Of a stretch of DNA of 46,995 bases, positions 1 through 11,929 are shown piece after piece. This DNA is from Lindgomyces ingoldianus. Taxonomy: Eukaryota > Ascomycota > Dothideomycetes > Pleosporales > Lindgomycetaceae. The stretch lies in assembly GCF_010093535.1 (NCBI RefSeq), contig NW_022985162.1, forward strand, positions 3,134,536-3,181,530, written 5' to 3'. The notes beneath the pieces were generated by a model that ran no database searches, was not told the DNA's origin, and saw only the letters and a list, made by a program, of their open reading frames with translations. Within the stretch, counting starts at the first letter, position 1. Every line of letters starts with the position of its first letter. The position numbers were made by a program, and so were the translations under genes.

Positions 1-478
1 TAACGTACTTCATGGGCGAGTTGCTCACACACCTGAGTTGCTTACTTTTGCCAAGACCCCACTAAACTACCCTTCCTACACTAATGCATTCCCCACAACA
101 CTACTTAGACGCGCTAAAAGAACGTTAGATACAGCTTACGCTCTAAGCTTTTAAATAAGACATAAAACTTTTAAAGAAATGTGCTATAGCTATGTGTAGA
201 GTTTTATAAAAGATAATAAATAACTACAGCGCTAGACAACCTTTACAAGCTAATTCTACAGCTAAATTATAGAAGCTAGGTAATAAAAAGGAGCAGGTGA
301 TTGTTAAGACTATACTTAAGCTATATGCGCAAGGAATTTCCCCTTAGATAGCATTTATAGCTAATATAGCTAATTCTTTGCGCACTAAGCGTAATCTAGG
401 CTATGTTTGCATAAACTAGCCTAGTACATTTATAAAGCGTTATTTAGAGCTTAAAGTAACGTTTAAGTGTAAGTACAA
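1..478 (+). repeat. Left arm of large inverted repeat
   Basis: This arm pairs with 626-1104 over nearly its whole length. Mismatches are mostly transitions. It contains the transposon terminal sequence and the start of the degraded transposase. Confidence 0.85.
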
Positions 479-625
479 CTATAAAAGAGCTCTCTATAAG
501 AGTCCTAGGGTAATTTAGAGCAGGTTTAGCCTTATAGAGAATATTAAAGCTAAGTATAGCATCTAGGATAATAACACATATAACTTTAGTAAGACAGGGT
601 TTATAATTAGCTAGATATCTCTTAA

Positions 626-1104
626 CTATACTTGCGCTTAAAACTTTACTTTAAGCTCTAAATAACACTTTATAAACATACTAGGCTAGTTTATGTAAAC
701 ATAGCCTAGATTACGCTTAGCGCACAAAGAATTAGCTATATTAGCTATAAATGCTATTTAAGAGGAAATTCCTTACGCATATAGCTTAAGTATAGTCTTA
801 ACAATCACCTGCTTCTTTTTATTACCTAGCCTCTATAATTTAGCTGTAGAATTAGCTTGTAAAAGTTGTCTAGCGCTATAGTTATTTATTATCTTTTATA
901 AAACCCTACACATAGCTATAGCACATTTCTTTAAAAGTTTTATGTCTTATTTAAAAGCTTAGAGCGTAAGCTGTATCTAACATTCTTTTAGCGCGTCTAA
1001 GTAGTGTTGTGGGGAATGTATTAGTGTAGGAAGGGTAGTTTAGTAGGGTCTTAGCAAAAGTGAGCGACTTAGGTGTGTGAGCAACTCGCCTATAAAGTAC
1101 ATTA
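626..1104 (-). repeat. Right arm of large inverted repeat
   Basis: This is the inverted copy of 1-478. Its outer end, at about 1085-1104, matches the first 20 bases of the window in reverse complement with a few transitions. Confidence 0.85.
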
Positions 1105-2735
1105 GTATTAAACACTATCTAAAAAAAATTAAATGTAGATACTTATGCTTTTAAGGCTTAATTTTCTTACTATTTTTATTAACACTGTTACTGCTAATTA
1201 GCTATTTACTATAGTGCTTACATAAAGTATTTTTAACTGCATTAAATTTTTAGAATTAAGTAATACAGAGGACAGCAGTAAAGTTAATTACTTATAAAAT
1301 GCCTTTTAAACACTATTAAAAGGCTATTTAAATATAATAAAATATAAAATACTTACAGCTGTAATGCTATCTAGCTTTTTACCCTTTTTAATAGTGTAGA
1401 TAGGCAGCCTTAGTGTACTACTATTATAGTTAGAAGTTATAAGGCAGTTAGTGTGTAACTGCATTAGGTTAAAGACAACTTATAAATATAATTAAAATAA
1501 GTATTAAACTTTAAGAAATATATAAATGCGCTACTTTACTATCTTATAGTTATAAGTAATATAAGAATTATCTTTATTAGCTTACTTTTAGGCAGCTTTA
1601 CTACTTTTTAATTTATGCTAAAGTATTAGCTAATAAGATTAAATCTTTTTATAATAAAAATAATATATATTATATACTTTAGCACTTTTAATAAGGTTTT
1701 AAGAGTTTATTTTATTCTTTTTTAAAAAGTTGCTAGAGCTAGGGAGCTGTATAAAGTTAAAGACTATTACTAAAATATAATTAAATAGTGTTACATACAC
1801 TATAAAAAGTTATATTTAAAGTAAAAAAAAAGTATGTTATAGAAGCGCTAAAATAGTTTCTATGCATAGTGTTATAATACTTTTTAAGTTTATTATCTAG
1901 ACTAGGCATAGCAGTGTAGAGCTTTTTTATTAGACTCTTATAGTATTCTAATATATATTAGGACGCAATCTAAACGTAATCTAAATAAAATCTAGGCTAT
2001 ATGCAATACTAACCTTAGATAGATAGTTAATCTTCTTTAGCTATCTTTCTACCTTTGCTATTCTTATGCTAGTAGGAGACATATTAGTAATTAAGGTAAG
2101 CTATTTTAATGTAATTAATAAGCTAATTATAGTTAAAATACACTTACTATAGCTTATAAAAATATAATCTAGACACATTTAGATTTTAATTAATACTTAC
2201 CTTATAAATTTATTTTAAGGTGTTATAAGAAGTGTATTTAATGTAACACACTTTTTTATAAACTTTAATATAAATAAACTTTATAGTATAGCTATTTACT
2301 TTATAAACTTATTAAAAACATAATTAGAACTTTTATAAAATAAGTAATATTTAGCTTACTTTTTCTGTCTACTTAATCTTAAATTTAAAGTTAAATTTAT
2401 TATAAGGAATTTAAATTTATTAGCAGCATATTAGCATGTAGCGCTTTATTTTAATCTACTAAACATATTAGAAACACTATGTAATTAGAATTAAAATATA
2501 ATTTTTATACATCTAATTGCTTAATTTAGAAATGTTAGTTTTTATTGCTGCCTTAATAACATAGTAGTTACTGCAAGTAAGAATAATTTAGCAGTAAGTT
2601 AAAAGAAAGGCTTAGAAGTAGTTAGTAAGTGCCTTAAGCTAAAAAAGTGTTAACCCTGCTAAAACAGGTTTAGTATATAGAGAGGGTTAGAGTAAAAGTG
2701 AGAGAGGTTTAGTACAAGAAATTTTAATTAGGCCC
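1105..2735. other. AT-rich, gene-free RIP-like tract
   Basis: The stretch is visibly AT-rich and full of TA dinucleotides, with stops in all frames and no open frame of at least 60 codons. This is the usual look of a heavily RIP-mutated repeat in Pezizomycotina. No transposon family could be recognised. The composition changes sharply near 2730-2760, where GC-rich sequence (gcccgtgcgcagc) begins. Confidence 0.6.
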
Positions 2736-3054
2736 GTGCGCAGCTAAGCGAGGCCGAGGAGCAGCCGATTTAACTTATTGGTGCATGAACTCTATAGTCT
2801 CCTGTTCCTCACACAACGTCTTGTACCTACCATGATACCTCACGTAGTAATTGAACTAGACCTCCGTGAAGCTCTATAACCTTACTCGTGCACAATCGTG
2901 ACAAACATAGTAAATGCCTTATAAGTAAGAAGAATTACACATAGAAAAAGAAGCTTATAGACTTTACGTAAGGTCTATTTATTAAAGGTCTGATATGCTT
3001 AAAAGAAAAAAGAAAAGTTGCTAAAGTCTATCTAGGTTTATTTATATAGTAAAA

Positions 3055-3112
3055 AAGACAAAAGAAAAGAGATGAAAGAAAAGAGATAAAAGAAAAGAGG
3101 AGAATTATATAA
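3055..3112 (+). repeat. Purine-rich low-complexity run
   Basis: Loose repeats of AAAAGAAAAGAGA-like sequence make an almost pure A/G strand. It is simple-sequence DNA with no coding meaning. Confidence 0.6.
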
Positions 3113-3269
3113 ACAGCAGAATGTTCTAAGCAACTTTATAAAAGAAAAAGTTGCTAGTGTTTATATGTCTATACAGCAACATTTTAACAACGTTTTAGCA
3201 ACACTAATAACGCGTAGAGTTGCTTTAGCCCCTATCACGTGGCGTGTGCGTAAGCCACCTATATAGCAA

Positions 3270-3297
3270 CTATCTCTCTGCGTACGCAGAGAGATAG
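3270..3297. repeat. 28-bp perfect palindrome
   Basis: The sequence around CTCTCTGCGTACGCAGAGAG is identical to its reverse complement over 28 bases, with no spacer (centre at 3283/3284, GTAC). It lies in non-coding DNA, so a coding constraint does not explain it. Confidence 0.85.
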
Positions 3298-4500
3298 CAG
3301 TAGTCAATTCAAAGAAGATCTTTTGCCTGCTCACCCTGTCGCTAGCTGTACGCTTAGCTGTACAGCTACCCACCTACCCACCGCGTGCGTAGCCACGCAG
3401 AAAAGGGACCCACTACCGGATACGTAGCCATCTAGAGGAGTGAGCCAACTGACAGACTTTAACTTTTCTAAGCAACATAAAGTAGTGTAATAGAATGTAG
3501 AAGACAAACTTAAAGAAAGTTTAACATGCTTATATTAATAAAAATTAAAAGAATTAGAATTAAGATAAGAATTTAAGTAAAGCTACACATGTTTTTTATG
3601 CTACTATTATGGAAGGTAATGCAGAAGGCTTTTCTTATTATAGTACAAAAACACGTTTAACAGTTCTATAGATCCTTACCTATATAATGATAGAGCTCTG
3701 TATTACTCTGCTAATACAACTAAAAGGTGCGAATAATCAACTAACAGTTGATTTTCGTATAGAACAGTATATATGTCTTACAACCTAAACGTATACTAAC
3801 CTAGCCCTAGCTGATAGGCATCTATTACTATGAGAAAGCCTATTTCAAACAGACTACCGTTAAAATCGATAGCCTTATTAACAGTAAGCACTGGCTTATA
3901 AGGTCCGGATAATTATACAGCTCACGTGACTGTACCATTGTGAAACATATCAAACGCACTACGCCCTGTTAAGCACCCTGTTCCTCCTGCCGTACTATAA
4001 ATACTAGGGATGTCTTATATCTTCTATTCTCTGTTTAGATTTAGCCTCACCGAATCTTTCCGCATCCAGCTAGAACTGAGGATTTAGTATAGAGTATTTA
4101 TTAGCGGTTCTGCCGTTACAGTACACTGCCGCCTGGTCCAAATCCTCCTTAACTAAAGATACTGGGAAGTACCTGGAAGTTCGATAAAGTGATTGAAGTT
4201 ACCGACTACAAATAGCTGTGTGAATATGAAACCCTCTTTGGATGCAAAAACTGGCCTGATTACTCTCTTTGAAGTAGTAGACCTAGTACTTGAATGTAGG
4301 GAATATGTGCTTGATAGTGATTTGCGGATGTGTTCTAAGGAACACCACTTCCAAGAGGAGGCCTTTCGCTGCTATGTGGACAGCACCAAGGTTTGATCCA
4401 CTTTCTGGTTGTGAGAACCAAAGTCTTGATCCACGATTCCTTAGGCTTGGCAATCGGCTTAAGAAACGCATGAGCCGCGCAGCTCAGTAGTCCTTTTCCC

Positions 4501-5670
4501 CCTTCTCACGGCACTCGAACACCATGGTGTTGGAATTTAGTTCGAGATTCGCAGTCTCCGCCTACAGCTGTCGACACGCATCTTTCAGTGGATTAAACTC
4601 GATCTCGGCGGATGCTAGAGCTGAGGTTAGAGGACGAGTAATCGCTAAAAGCAGACCTGCTGAATTAAGCTCTAATGTCTAGGTTTCTATAGCTTAAGCT
4701 AGAAGGTGCAGTAAGCGTAAACTCGTAGATTCGATTACGAAACTCACCAGGTAATTGCAATAAGTGAGAGGCCCCTTGTCCGGGTTGCTCGGCACTGCTA
4801 CGAGTGAGATGTCCAAGGGTGCCACTGTTGGAGTTGGACAACGCTGCTGGGACTCTTGCTGAATGCTTCGGTGAGGACGTCTTGAGGTAGAGTAGTTTGG
4901 CGGAAGGTGGCCAATGAATAGGGCCGCGCAAGATTTACATAACATAAAAGACCATTGTGAAGGCCATTGTAAAGGACGGTTATGAAAGACTCTCTAGTGT
5001 GAGACGGATTAGTTAGACAACGCAGGGAAATAAAGAACATCATAGAAATCTGTCTTGTCAGCCTGCGTCTCAAATCAAAATTTAGTTCAGACTGCACCTG
5101 CACTTCTTAATCCTGCCACGCCAGAACATATTAATCACTATTTACTGCATAGATCAGCCCTATACCAATACTTACCTATAATAAAATTAATACACAACGG
5201 GGCGTTACTTTTGCTGCTTCCCCTGCCTAGCTCTCTCCATAACCTCTAACTAATCGGTCTAGACTTAGGATCCCCCAATGCCCCCATTAGTGAATAAGGT
5301 TAGAGTAGCATGATTCCCAATGCCCAACGCCTTAACAAGTTCGGAATTACAGCAGCCTCGTCGCGGGAATCACAACAAAAGGTGTTTGCAGTAGTCATGC
5401 ATGGCTCTCACGTCTGGCTCTCACGCATGGCTCACACGATAGTCGCACATTGCCAAGATTTACCCCTTTTTCTCGTATATATAGACCCTTAGGTACACTC
5501 TTTTAGCAATCAATCCAGTTCCTCATGCCTCTGGTGCTCCTCCTAGCTTCACAAAAGGTCTTAATTAAACGAAGAGAGCAATACGATGAAACCTCGTTAG
5601 GGGAAATGAATTGTAATAATCAAAGCCCACCGGCTACCACCGTGACACGCGCGAAATCACGCTTACTACG
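4501..5670. other. Intergenic tract, nothing recognised
   Basis: Several short overlapping open frames occur on both strands (around 4665-5103 and 5310-5740), but none shows a domain, splice pattern or codon bias that would support a gene. The end at 5671 is the stop of the reductase gene on the minus strand. Confidence 0.4.
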
Positions 5671-6879
5671 TTACTGGGTTCCAAGGTTCCTCTTGGGGGG
5701 AATTTCCACTAAGCCCCTCGCTTCCTTAGTCCGCCACTGAATCGTCTTGCAAATGTTATACAAGACCTCAAGCGTGGGCATCGGAACGCCGGCCGCCTTC
5801 CCCTCCCTCAACGGCTCCCCAAGAAGATTCTCGAACTCAATGAAGTTGCCCTGTAACCGTCAGCATCATGACCCTTCCACACCTCTACCGTCTTAGATGA
5901 CCCGCACTGGGATAATGAGAAGGCCCCAAGCTCACCTTTCGCACATCCGCCAGCATACTCGGCGCCAAATAAATCTCCAACGGATCCACCTCAATCATGA
6001 ACCCCACAACCTCCTCTCCCAACAACACTCCCTTTTTCGCTGCAGCTTCTACAATCTCCTTCATAGCCGGCCTAACCAACCCCTCGATCCCTCCACCCGC
6101 AAGGCGAATCCTACCGGTATCCAGTCCCGTAATCGCACAAATCGGATTCAAGCAGGCATTATACACAAGTTTCCGCCACCGATCGTACAACACATTCTCC
6201 GAGTACGCGCAGTCCGTTTTCCCACCCGCTGAGTATATTTTGACGAACTCTCTCGCTTTGCTACTTTCCAAATCGAAGGGGATGTGAGGGTTTCTGAACG
6301 CCCCAATGAACAACCTGTCTTTATCATCCTGAATGATTGTGCCCGGGTCTGTTTCAGCGCTACCGATGAGTGAAACACCTGAGATGACCGGGGTATGAGG
6401 GTGTGATTGGAGGATCGGTTTTTCGATATTAAGACCGTTTTGAATTAGGACGAGAGTGGTGTGTGTGTTTTCAGTAGGGAGGGCGGGGCTGATGAGCGAG
6501 GATATTGTAGGGGGAATATCGGGGATGTTCTTAGTGGTGAGAACGACGTAGTCGTAGGGAGGGAGAGTTTCCCTGGTGATGTCTGGGACTTTATTTCGGA
6601 CTGGGGATGGGAACACCAGAGAGTTAGCGGGGGAGGTTGGCGCGGAGAGATCAGGTGTGGGGGAAGAGATAATGGCGGACCATGACTTGGCTTCCATCCT
6701 TGGAATGTTCCATGGTCGCACGATTCGATCGAGTATCCGGCTTCACTGACTGCTTTGAAGTTTGAGCGGAGGACTACGGTGACGGTTGCGAGGCCACCGA
6801 TTTCAAGGTTCAGTGCCGCAATGGCGCCGACGGCACCACCTCCAATGACGAGAACATTTTTCTTCCCCGTGTCAGCCAT
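5671..6879 (-). CDS. Ketopantoate reductase-like NAD(P)-binding oxidoreductase (ApbA/PanE family)
   Basis: Family members reduce 2-dehydropantoate to pantoate with NADPH; many fungal paralogues have unassigned substrates. Exons by hand: 6681-6879, 5936-6600 and 5671-5850, giving about 347 aa. Intron 1 (80 bp, branch GCTAAC, acceptor CCCCAG) rejoins the frame as KPSHVRNKVPD. Its donor GTCCGC is weak, and GTCATG six bases upstream is an alternative. Intron 2 (85 bp) is GTGAGC...CTGAC...TACAG. The N-terminus has the Rossmann motif VLVIGGGAVGA (about residues 8-18). The C-terminal domain has the family K...N...N pattern in WRKLVYNACLNPICAITG, and exon 3 supplies GNFIEFENLLGEP. The start at MADTGK was chosen because it leads straight into the Rossmann strand; an in-frame ATG nine codons upstream (6906) is possible. 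A GTGAGT just upstream, at about 6911-6916, could be the donor of a 5'-UTR intron. The length is normal and there are no disruptions. Confidence 0.85.
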
Positions 6880-8635
6880 CGCGGAATGAATGAGAAGGAA
6901 AGACAAGGTGACTCACCGGAGCAGAGTTGATTTGAATTGTTGATGCCTAAGGTTGACAAGGTACAGAAAGGCGTAGTGGCGGGGTTGAAAGTGGGATGCG
7001 ACTTCGGAACCAGCCTTGCTCGCCTCGGTACATTTTGCCTAGGTTGGTCTAGCCCCTTGGTGGTGTGTGAAGCCTGCTACGTTTATATGGTACGCTTTGG
7101 GTCAAATAAGGGTATTCATCTTCGTGGGATAAGATGCGGTGTCTACGATTGTTTGCTACTCTTGGCTAATGCTGTCTTGTAACCCCCAAAGTTATGTAGA
7201 AGCTTCGTAAAAAGCGTGATACAATATTGGACAAGCACAGAACAAGGGCTACCTCATTTCTCGTTCAGACACTAGCGCTTCTGAGCCAACTACCTTAGAT
7301 GTTTAGAAATTACAGGCTCCAGGCCCCAGCACTATGTCTGTGGGATTTAATCGAAAAGCCGAGCAGCGGGGCTAGGGACTGCGCTGTTAACTGACTTGCT
7401 GAAGCATGTTGGCGTGGAGAGAGAACGCACACGAACAAGAAAGTGTCAACAAGCAAGTTTGTGGGGATTTCAAGGTCCAACTTCACTTTATTAACTACCT
7501 ACTTGGGTTGGTGATCTTCCTGTATAGATTTAACGCGTCCTAAGCAGGAATAGCGCTTCTATCTGGTAGTAATCTCTGCCTGAGATTCCCCTTTCTGGTT
7601 TAGTGAAGTCCCTCACTTATCTATATCAGGTATCGTTTCTCGTCCTATTAACCCGCCACTTCTAACGTCTATAAAATGCTCTCCTTGCTGTCTTTACGCC
7701 TCCTCCTTATCTCTTCCTTTAATTCTCCGACCTAACCCTGGCGACTCCGCCACCAAACGGTTGACGCTTTTCCACACCTTGCCTACCTACTCTCGCGTCT
7801 CATCTCCAGCTGCCAATTCAAAAGAGCTTGCTCTCGAATCTGCCAGTATGCGGGGTAGTTTCTCTAGTTCCGTCTTACCGATCTTTTATACTAACAGCCT
7901 GTTTGTGCTGTTAATACGACTGCTAAGGAGACTCGACAATCCGAAAGCTTTAGTTAGGTTGAATTTAGATAGCACTTAACTGTTATTTTTTAGAATATCC
8001 TCCCTCATTCACCCCTCCAGGGCCTCAGACACGTGGCTACGTCACGTGTCCTCGTAGATGTATAGTCCTCTGTAGTCCTTTGAGTCTCTCCGCAGGGATT
8101 CGTCTCTACTATCTCCTCAAACAGACCCTGTAGCACCCTTTCTGGTGTCTTCGCTCCCTGCGCTAAAAGCCCCTCATATTTATGTTCTTTTCTGGTCCAA
8201 CTTTTTGAGGCCTTTCGCATTTGCTTCGCCCCATACATCCTATCCTTATATCTCTTTCATTTTCTTATTACGGTCGTCTGGAAAGGGTAACTTAATCTAG
8301 CTGGAATACCAATTCCCTATCGCTCTTCCCGCTCCGACAGCCATCGCCGCAACCGGACTAGAGTTGTGCCAGCCCTGCTTTTGGACCTGTACGTTAGTGC
8401 TAATGCCGAATATACCTTATTTCCTAATTATGACGCTACGAGGAGCAGTGACTAGACAGTAAAGCTGAAATTAAATAATATAGATTTATTTCTTGCCGCT
8501 GTGGTTAGGATACCACTACAGCCTGGAGTCTTCTGTGGCGCGCAAATTAATACAGGGTGCTCAATTTTACGGAACTAGAGAGTGATGAGAAGAATAGGGT
8601 AGATGAGTCCGATGACTGGTATGGCCAGACTACTC
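6880..8635. other. Intergenic tract, no gene recognised
   Basis: Short frames at 6937-7182, 7761-7979 and 8005-8238 lack family motifs and intron-compatible extensions. The segment at 7680-8560 is pyrimidine-rich on + and could be an old repeat, but no terminal structure was found. It contains a paired CACGTG motif (see 8028-8050). Confidence 0.4.
8028..8050. promoter_or_regulatory. Inverted pair of E-box (CACGTG) motifs
   Basis: GACACGTG and CACGTGTC form perfect 8-bp inverted arms around a 7-bp spacer. CACGTG is the core bound by fungal bHLH factors. No gene start is nearby: the reductase start lies about 1.15 kb away and is transcribed away from it. A regulatory role is therefore only a possibility. 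Confidence 0.3.
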
Positions 8636-10808
8636 TCAAACTAATTCGACAATCTTCACCTCCAGCTTCGCAAGAAAACTATTTAACAAGCCTTCCTTAT
8701 TGGTAACTATAGTGCCTAGCCCAATCCTCTTATAGGCCCCATGCTTACTCGTTGGCTTGAGCATAAGATAAGTGATCGTATCGGAAAGATGAAACAGGAC
8801 TAGACATGTGATTTCTATCTCATGGCTACAATTTTGGACCGCATCGAAGGCGCTGAATAGGTCCTCCGTTGGGATATCATTATGGTCCACAAATGTGAAA
8901 CTATCTTCGCCTCGTCTTTCATCGGGAGTAAGTTGGAAAGATTTAGATGATAGAACCAGTCTTGACCAGGTTAGACGAGAGACATACGGTTCTCCGGACC
9001 ATTCAATGCGGTGAACCATTACTCGAAGCGGGGTTCTTATTTCAGAAGGATCGTCAATGTCGTCGGCAGAAGAATAGTCGATCCCTCCGCGTACAGAGAT
9101 CCAAGTCCACGAGGGCAATTCGACTAGTTTACCGGCCTGCTCTGGATCGCCTACCGACCAAGCCAGGTCGAGATGAAGTGTTGAAATCCAGAGTCCAATC
9201 AGAGGTGTGTCTTTGGTGTTCACTTGGTAATACTGGATCAAACCAGCTAGAGCAGGGAGTCTATCCTTTTCGTAGGTAAAAGTTCGATTGCTATAGTCTT
9301 CAATCCAGGTGTGCCACATCGACATCCGGGTGCGAGAGGTTTTATCGCTTACATCTATCTCAGAGATGAATCCCAATCCTTGGGTGGAGAGTCCTATCCT
9401 ACTCCCAGTATCATCTTGTGCAACGGAGCCATCTTCCGAGAGGAAGCATTCTTTGCACTGCCAGAAAATTTGATTCGATGTCAAATGTAAGATGCGTCGA
9501 GAGAGTACGGTTTCTTGAAGAACCCAGCCCCTTTTAAGTAAAGGCTTCGCGATGTTCTTCCCCACTATTCGATCTCGGAGCTTAACGGAATAACGATACC
9601 CGTTCTGAGTCGTTTTAGAAATAGCCTCGATAGTTCCAGTATGTCTTTCGAGATAACATCCGCCCTGACCGTCGGAAGATGAAGTCGCCGAGATTGTTAA
9701 GGCTGAATTCTGATAGATAGAGGCCATGGCCTGAGCTTCTCGCTCCCAATCTTCATTTGAGTCCTGAACAATGCACAGTGAATCGATCCATAGATATTGC
9801 GCTCCTAGGCGTCGGGCAGCCTTGTTGGCATCTGAATAAGTTCTCGGTAAATCAGAAACCGACAGCCCTTCTTGGTGCTTCACGAGAGTGAGTTGAGTCG
9901 TCTTGAGTGATTGATGCTTTCCCCAGCAATGACTGAGGGTAAAATATTCCGGCAGTGGGGTTTGCAAAGAAGTGGTGTTAACAAGACAAATGCGGCCGTT
10001 CTCAAACTCCTGAAGATCTAGGAGTCGGGATGGACCCCCAGTCAACCTTTTTCGACAGGCTACATGATGCTTCATGCAATTTGAATAACATCTGTCCACA
10101 AATTTGAATCTGGTATCCATGTTGAGTAGCCCGGGTTGCCATATAGGATGGTGATGTTTTATATCCGTATCCGGACCACCATCGTCCCCATTTTCGAAGA
10201 CTGGTCATGGTTATCGAGGATTATGCATAAGCAGTGATGAGGAAAAAACAATGGTAAGAGAACCTAGCGGAAGGCAGTAGACAACATAGAATCAATCTAA
10301 TTGTAGACTTTTTGCTTAGGTAAATTCCTCGTTGGCAAAGCCTGGGGATATTGCAAAGATGGCGGTAAATATTTTCGAAATATCATTACAACCAATCACA
10401 GATAACAAGTATATTCTCGAATAGTAGGAGGTTGTGGGGAGTCTTACATTTATGATATGATATGACATATCTTTGTCGTAAAGGCATATCGGAGGGCGTA
10501 GAGTCGGCGCTTAACAACTGTGTTGGGTGGAATTTTTCCGATATGTCTTCCGAAGTAGGAATATCCAGCATCATAAAAGTAGGGCCAGGCTTAGAAACGA
10601 ACCAGTGAATTTGGAGAGTGACATTGAAGTCGATATTTGTTACCATGCGTTGCAAGGAACCCAAGAACACTTTGCATAATGTGCAAGTAAACGCGGCGGC
10701 TTCAATCTGGGCACAAGTGGCAAAGTTTTCTAATCCATAATGCAAGGCATTCGGAATATGAGAGATCTTGTCGATAAACTGCGTGCAAACAGTGCAAAGT
10801 TCCCCCAT
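8636..10808 (-). CDS. HET-domain (heterokaryon incompatibility) protein, apparently intact
   Basis: HET proteins trigger cell death or incompatibility reactions after non-self fusion. Exons by hand: 10448-10808 and 8636-10200, about 641 aa. The single 247-bp intron (donor GTAAGA, acceptor GACCAG, phase 1) rejoins as HKFFENGDD. It is long for this genome, so a small extra exon inside it is possible. The start at MGELCTVC fits the N-terminus of this class; two CxxC pairs (CTVC and CTLC) occur within the first 60 residues. HET signatures in order: YFTLSHCWG (about 206-214), LPRTYSDAN, LWIDSLCIVQD (about 257-267), IYQNSALTISATSS and RGWVLQETVLSRRILHL (about 344-360). No other domain is recognised in the C-terminal half. 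It lies next to two HET relics on the same strand. The HET call is firm; specificity is unknown. Confidence 0.88.
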
Positions 10809-10959
10809 GACTGGGGAGTGCGTTTTAATAGAGCGCAAATTAATGTGGAGTATATTTGCTTTAGTAGTGGCCTGGTTCTTGAAGAATTTCGTTTTTATCA
10901 CTTCTCGTGAACCGGGGAAAACCTTTCGTTATGCAAAAGGACCCTAGTCTTAAAGGAGA

Positions 10960-11330
10960 TTAGCGTGGCCTCGTGTTGGCGGACAAAAGATCTCCCGTGC
11001 TTCGAAGCTGACCCCCATTTGTCTCTTCAACGTGGAAGCCAACACCTCAAGTTTCTGCGGTATCTGGTTAAGGATTGGTTTAGATAGGTGCGGAGACGTC
11101 CACCCAGAGCAATAGGTCCTCGTCTTCTCGCTGGGTGTGCCGCAGCGCCCAGCCCAGGTTTCTTGGTCGCCGACGTGGTCGTGGTGTCAGCGGCCCCTGC
11201 CCGTGTACGACAGCACCTTGAAGGTGGGAGGGGGCTTTTTGTCTATGGATGACACGAAGAGCTTGGCCTTTATTTCCACGTCGAACTGCTTAGACGCGAA
11301 GAGGCTGATCGTGAGCCAGGCCTAAAACCA
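10960..11330 (-). pseudogene. HET-domain gene relic A (N-terminal part of the domain)
   Basis: On the minus strand one frame gives TFKVLSYT (around 11207-11230) and another gives NLGWALRHTQREDEDLLLWVD (about 11098-11160). These match the start of a HET domain, where LSYxWG is followed by a helix ending in LWVDAxCINQ. The frame then shifts: the expected AxCINQ is only approximated, with a stop (API, stop, TNP). The two blocks lie in different frames, so at least one indel has occurred. No complete domain follows. The segment is a decayed copy, probably from an old tandem duplication of the adjacent HET gene or insertion of a diverged paralogue. Confidence 0.6.
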
Positions 11331-11929
11331 CATGATTAGGCCAGGGGCCTAGCCACTCCTGTGATAGTATGTAGACCGTGCGCCATCTTAGACAACGAGA
11401 AACGCGAAATGGCTGCTTAGTTTTCTTCTCTTTTCCTCATCTTGGTTGTAAATAACATCTGGACTAGGTAGCTGGAATCCAGTTCCTAGAGACCACTCAC
11501 ACAGAGCACCCATTGCTTCCATTCCGATTAGTTATCGAGACGTCCGATAGATAAACCTTTGCGCACGTGTCAAGCATCGTAATGAATTTGTCGAATGGCT
11601 AACGGCCTTGCGAGACTTCCCACCCACTCAATTAGCATGACGCTAAGAGCCCACCAGTTCGTGTACCTATAGTAATTTGTATCAAATACCTGCTCAAAAT
11701 AGTCTCTACTCTAGGGATGCTCAAGTGGCAAAGCGTCTTGATACATATCGATATCTGTAGGACTGAATTCGTCCTAGGCACAACGAGAGAGCAAGATAAA
11801 TTCGCAAAGCGATGGATTATATGAACGTACTCAGGTAGGGTCAAGTTCATGTAGAGTCCCGCAGTGTTGACTCTCAACGTCGTAGATCCATGTATCAGTT
11901 GCACAATGCCACTGCAACCATCCAGAGAT

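Larger units (their letters stand above)
1..1104. mobile_element. Fold-back of two head-to-head Fot1/pogo-like transposon 5' parts, RIP-degraded
   Basis: Positions 1-478 and about 626-1104 are near-identical inverted arms separated by roughly 147 bp. The left arm begins TAACGTACTTCATGGGCGAG and the reverse complement of the right end reads TAATGTACTTTATAGGCGAG. The arms differ mainly by C/T and G/A transitions, as expected from RIP. Read on +, the left arm encodes fragments of a CENP-B/Tc5-type helix-turn-helix (ILKLYAQGIS at about 309-339), and the unique middle continues into YNYKRALYKSP and YNFSKTGF (about 580-603). The last resembles the YNFDETGF catalytic motif of Fot1/pogo DDE transposases, here with Ser where Asp is usual. 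Stops interrupt every frame, so nothing is functional. The element may extend past the left edge of the window. The fold-back is direct observation; the family assignment rests on short motifs. Confidence 0.75.
2736..4500. other. Mixed intergenic DNA with low-complexity and palindromic sequence
   Basis: No credible gene is seen; short open frames around 3161-3373 and 4193-4490 show no recognisable motif. The tract holds an A/G-rich run (about 3055-3112), repeated GTTGCT/AGCAAC motifs in both orientations (for example around 3128-3150 and 3165-3220), and a perfect palindrome at 3270-3297. The scattered inverted AGCAAC...GTTGCT motifs could be remains of a small inverted-repeat element, but no clean ends were found. 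Confidence 0.4.

Noticed and set aside
1..1104. Possible CRISPR or tandem array because of repeated similar segments
   Set aside because: The repetition is one large inverted pair, not short direct repeats with spacers, and the genome is fungal.
5897..6287. Two + strand frames of about 100 codons
   Set aside because: They are antisense to exon 2 of the ketopantoate reductase-like gene.
11137..11325. A 62-codon + strand frame
   Set aside because: The minus strand here reads as the start of a HET domain (TFKVLSYT, then NLGWALRH...LLLWVD), so the + frame is a shadow of a relic.
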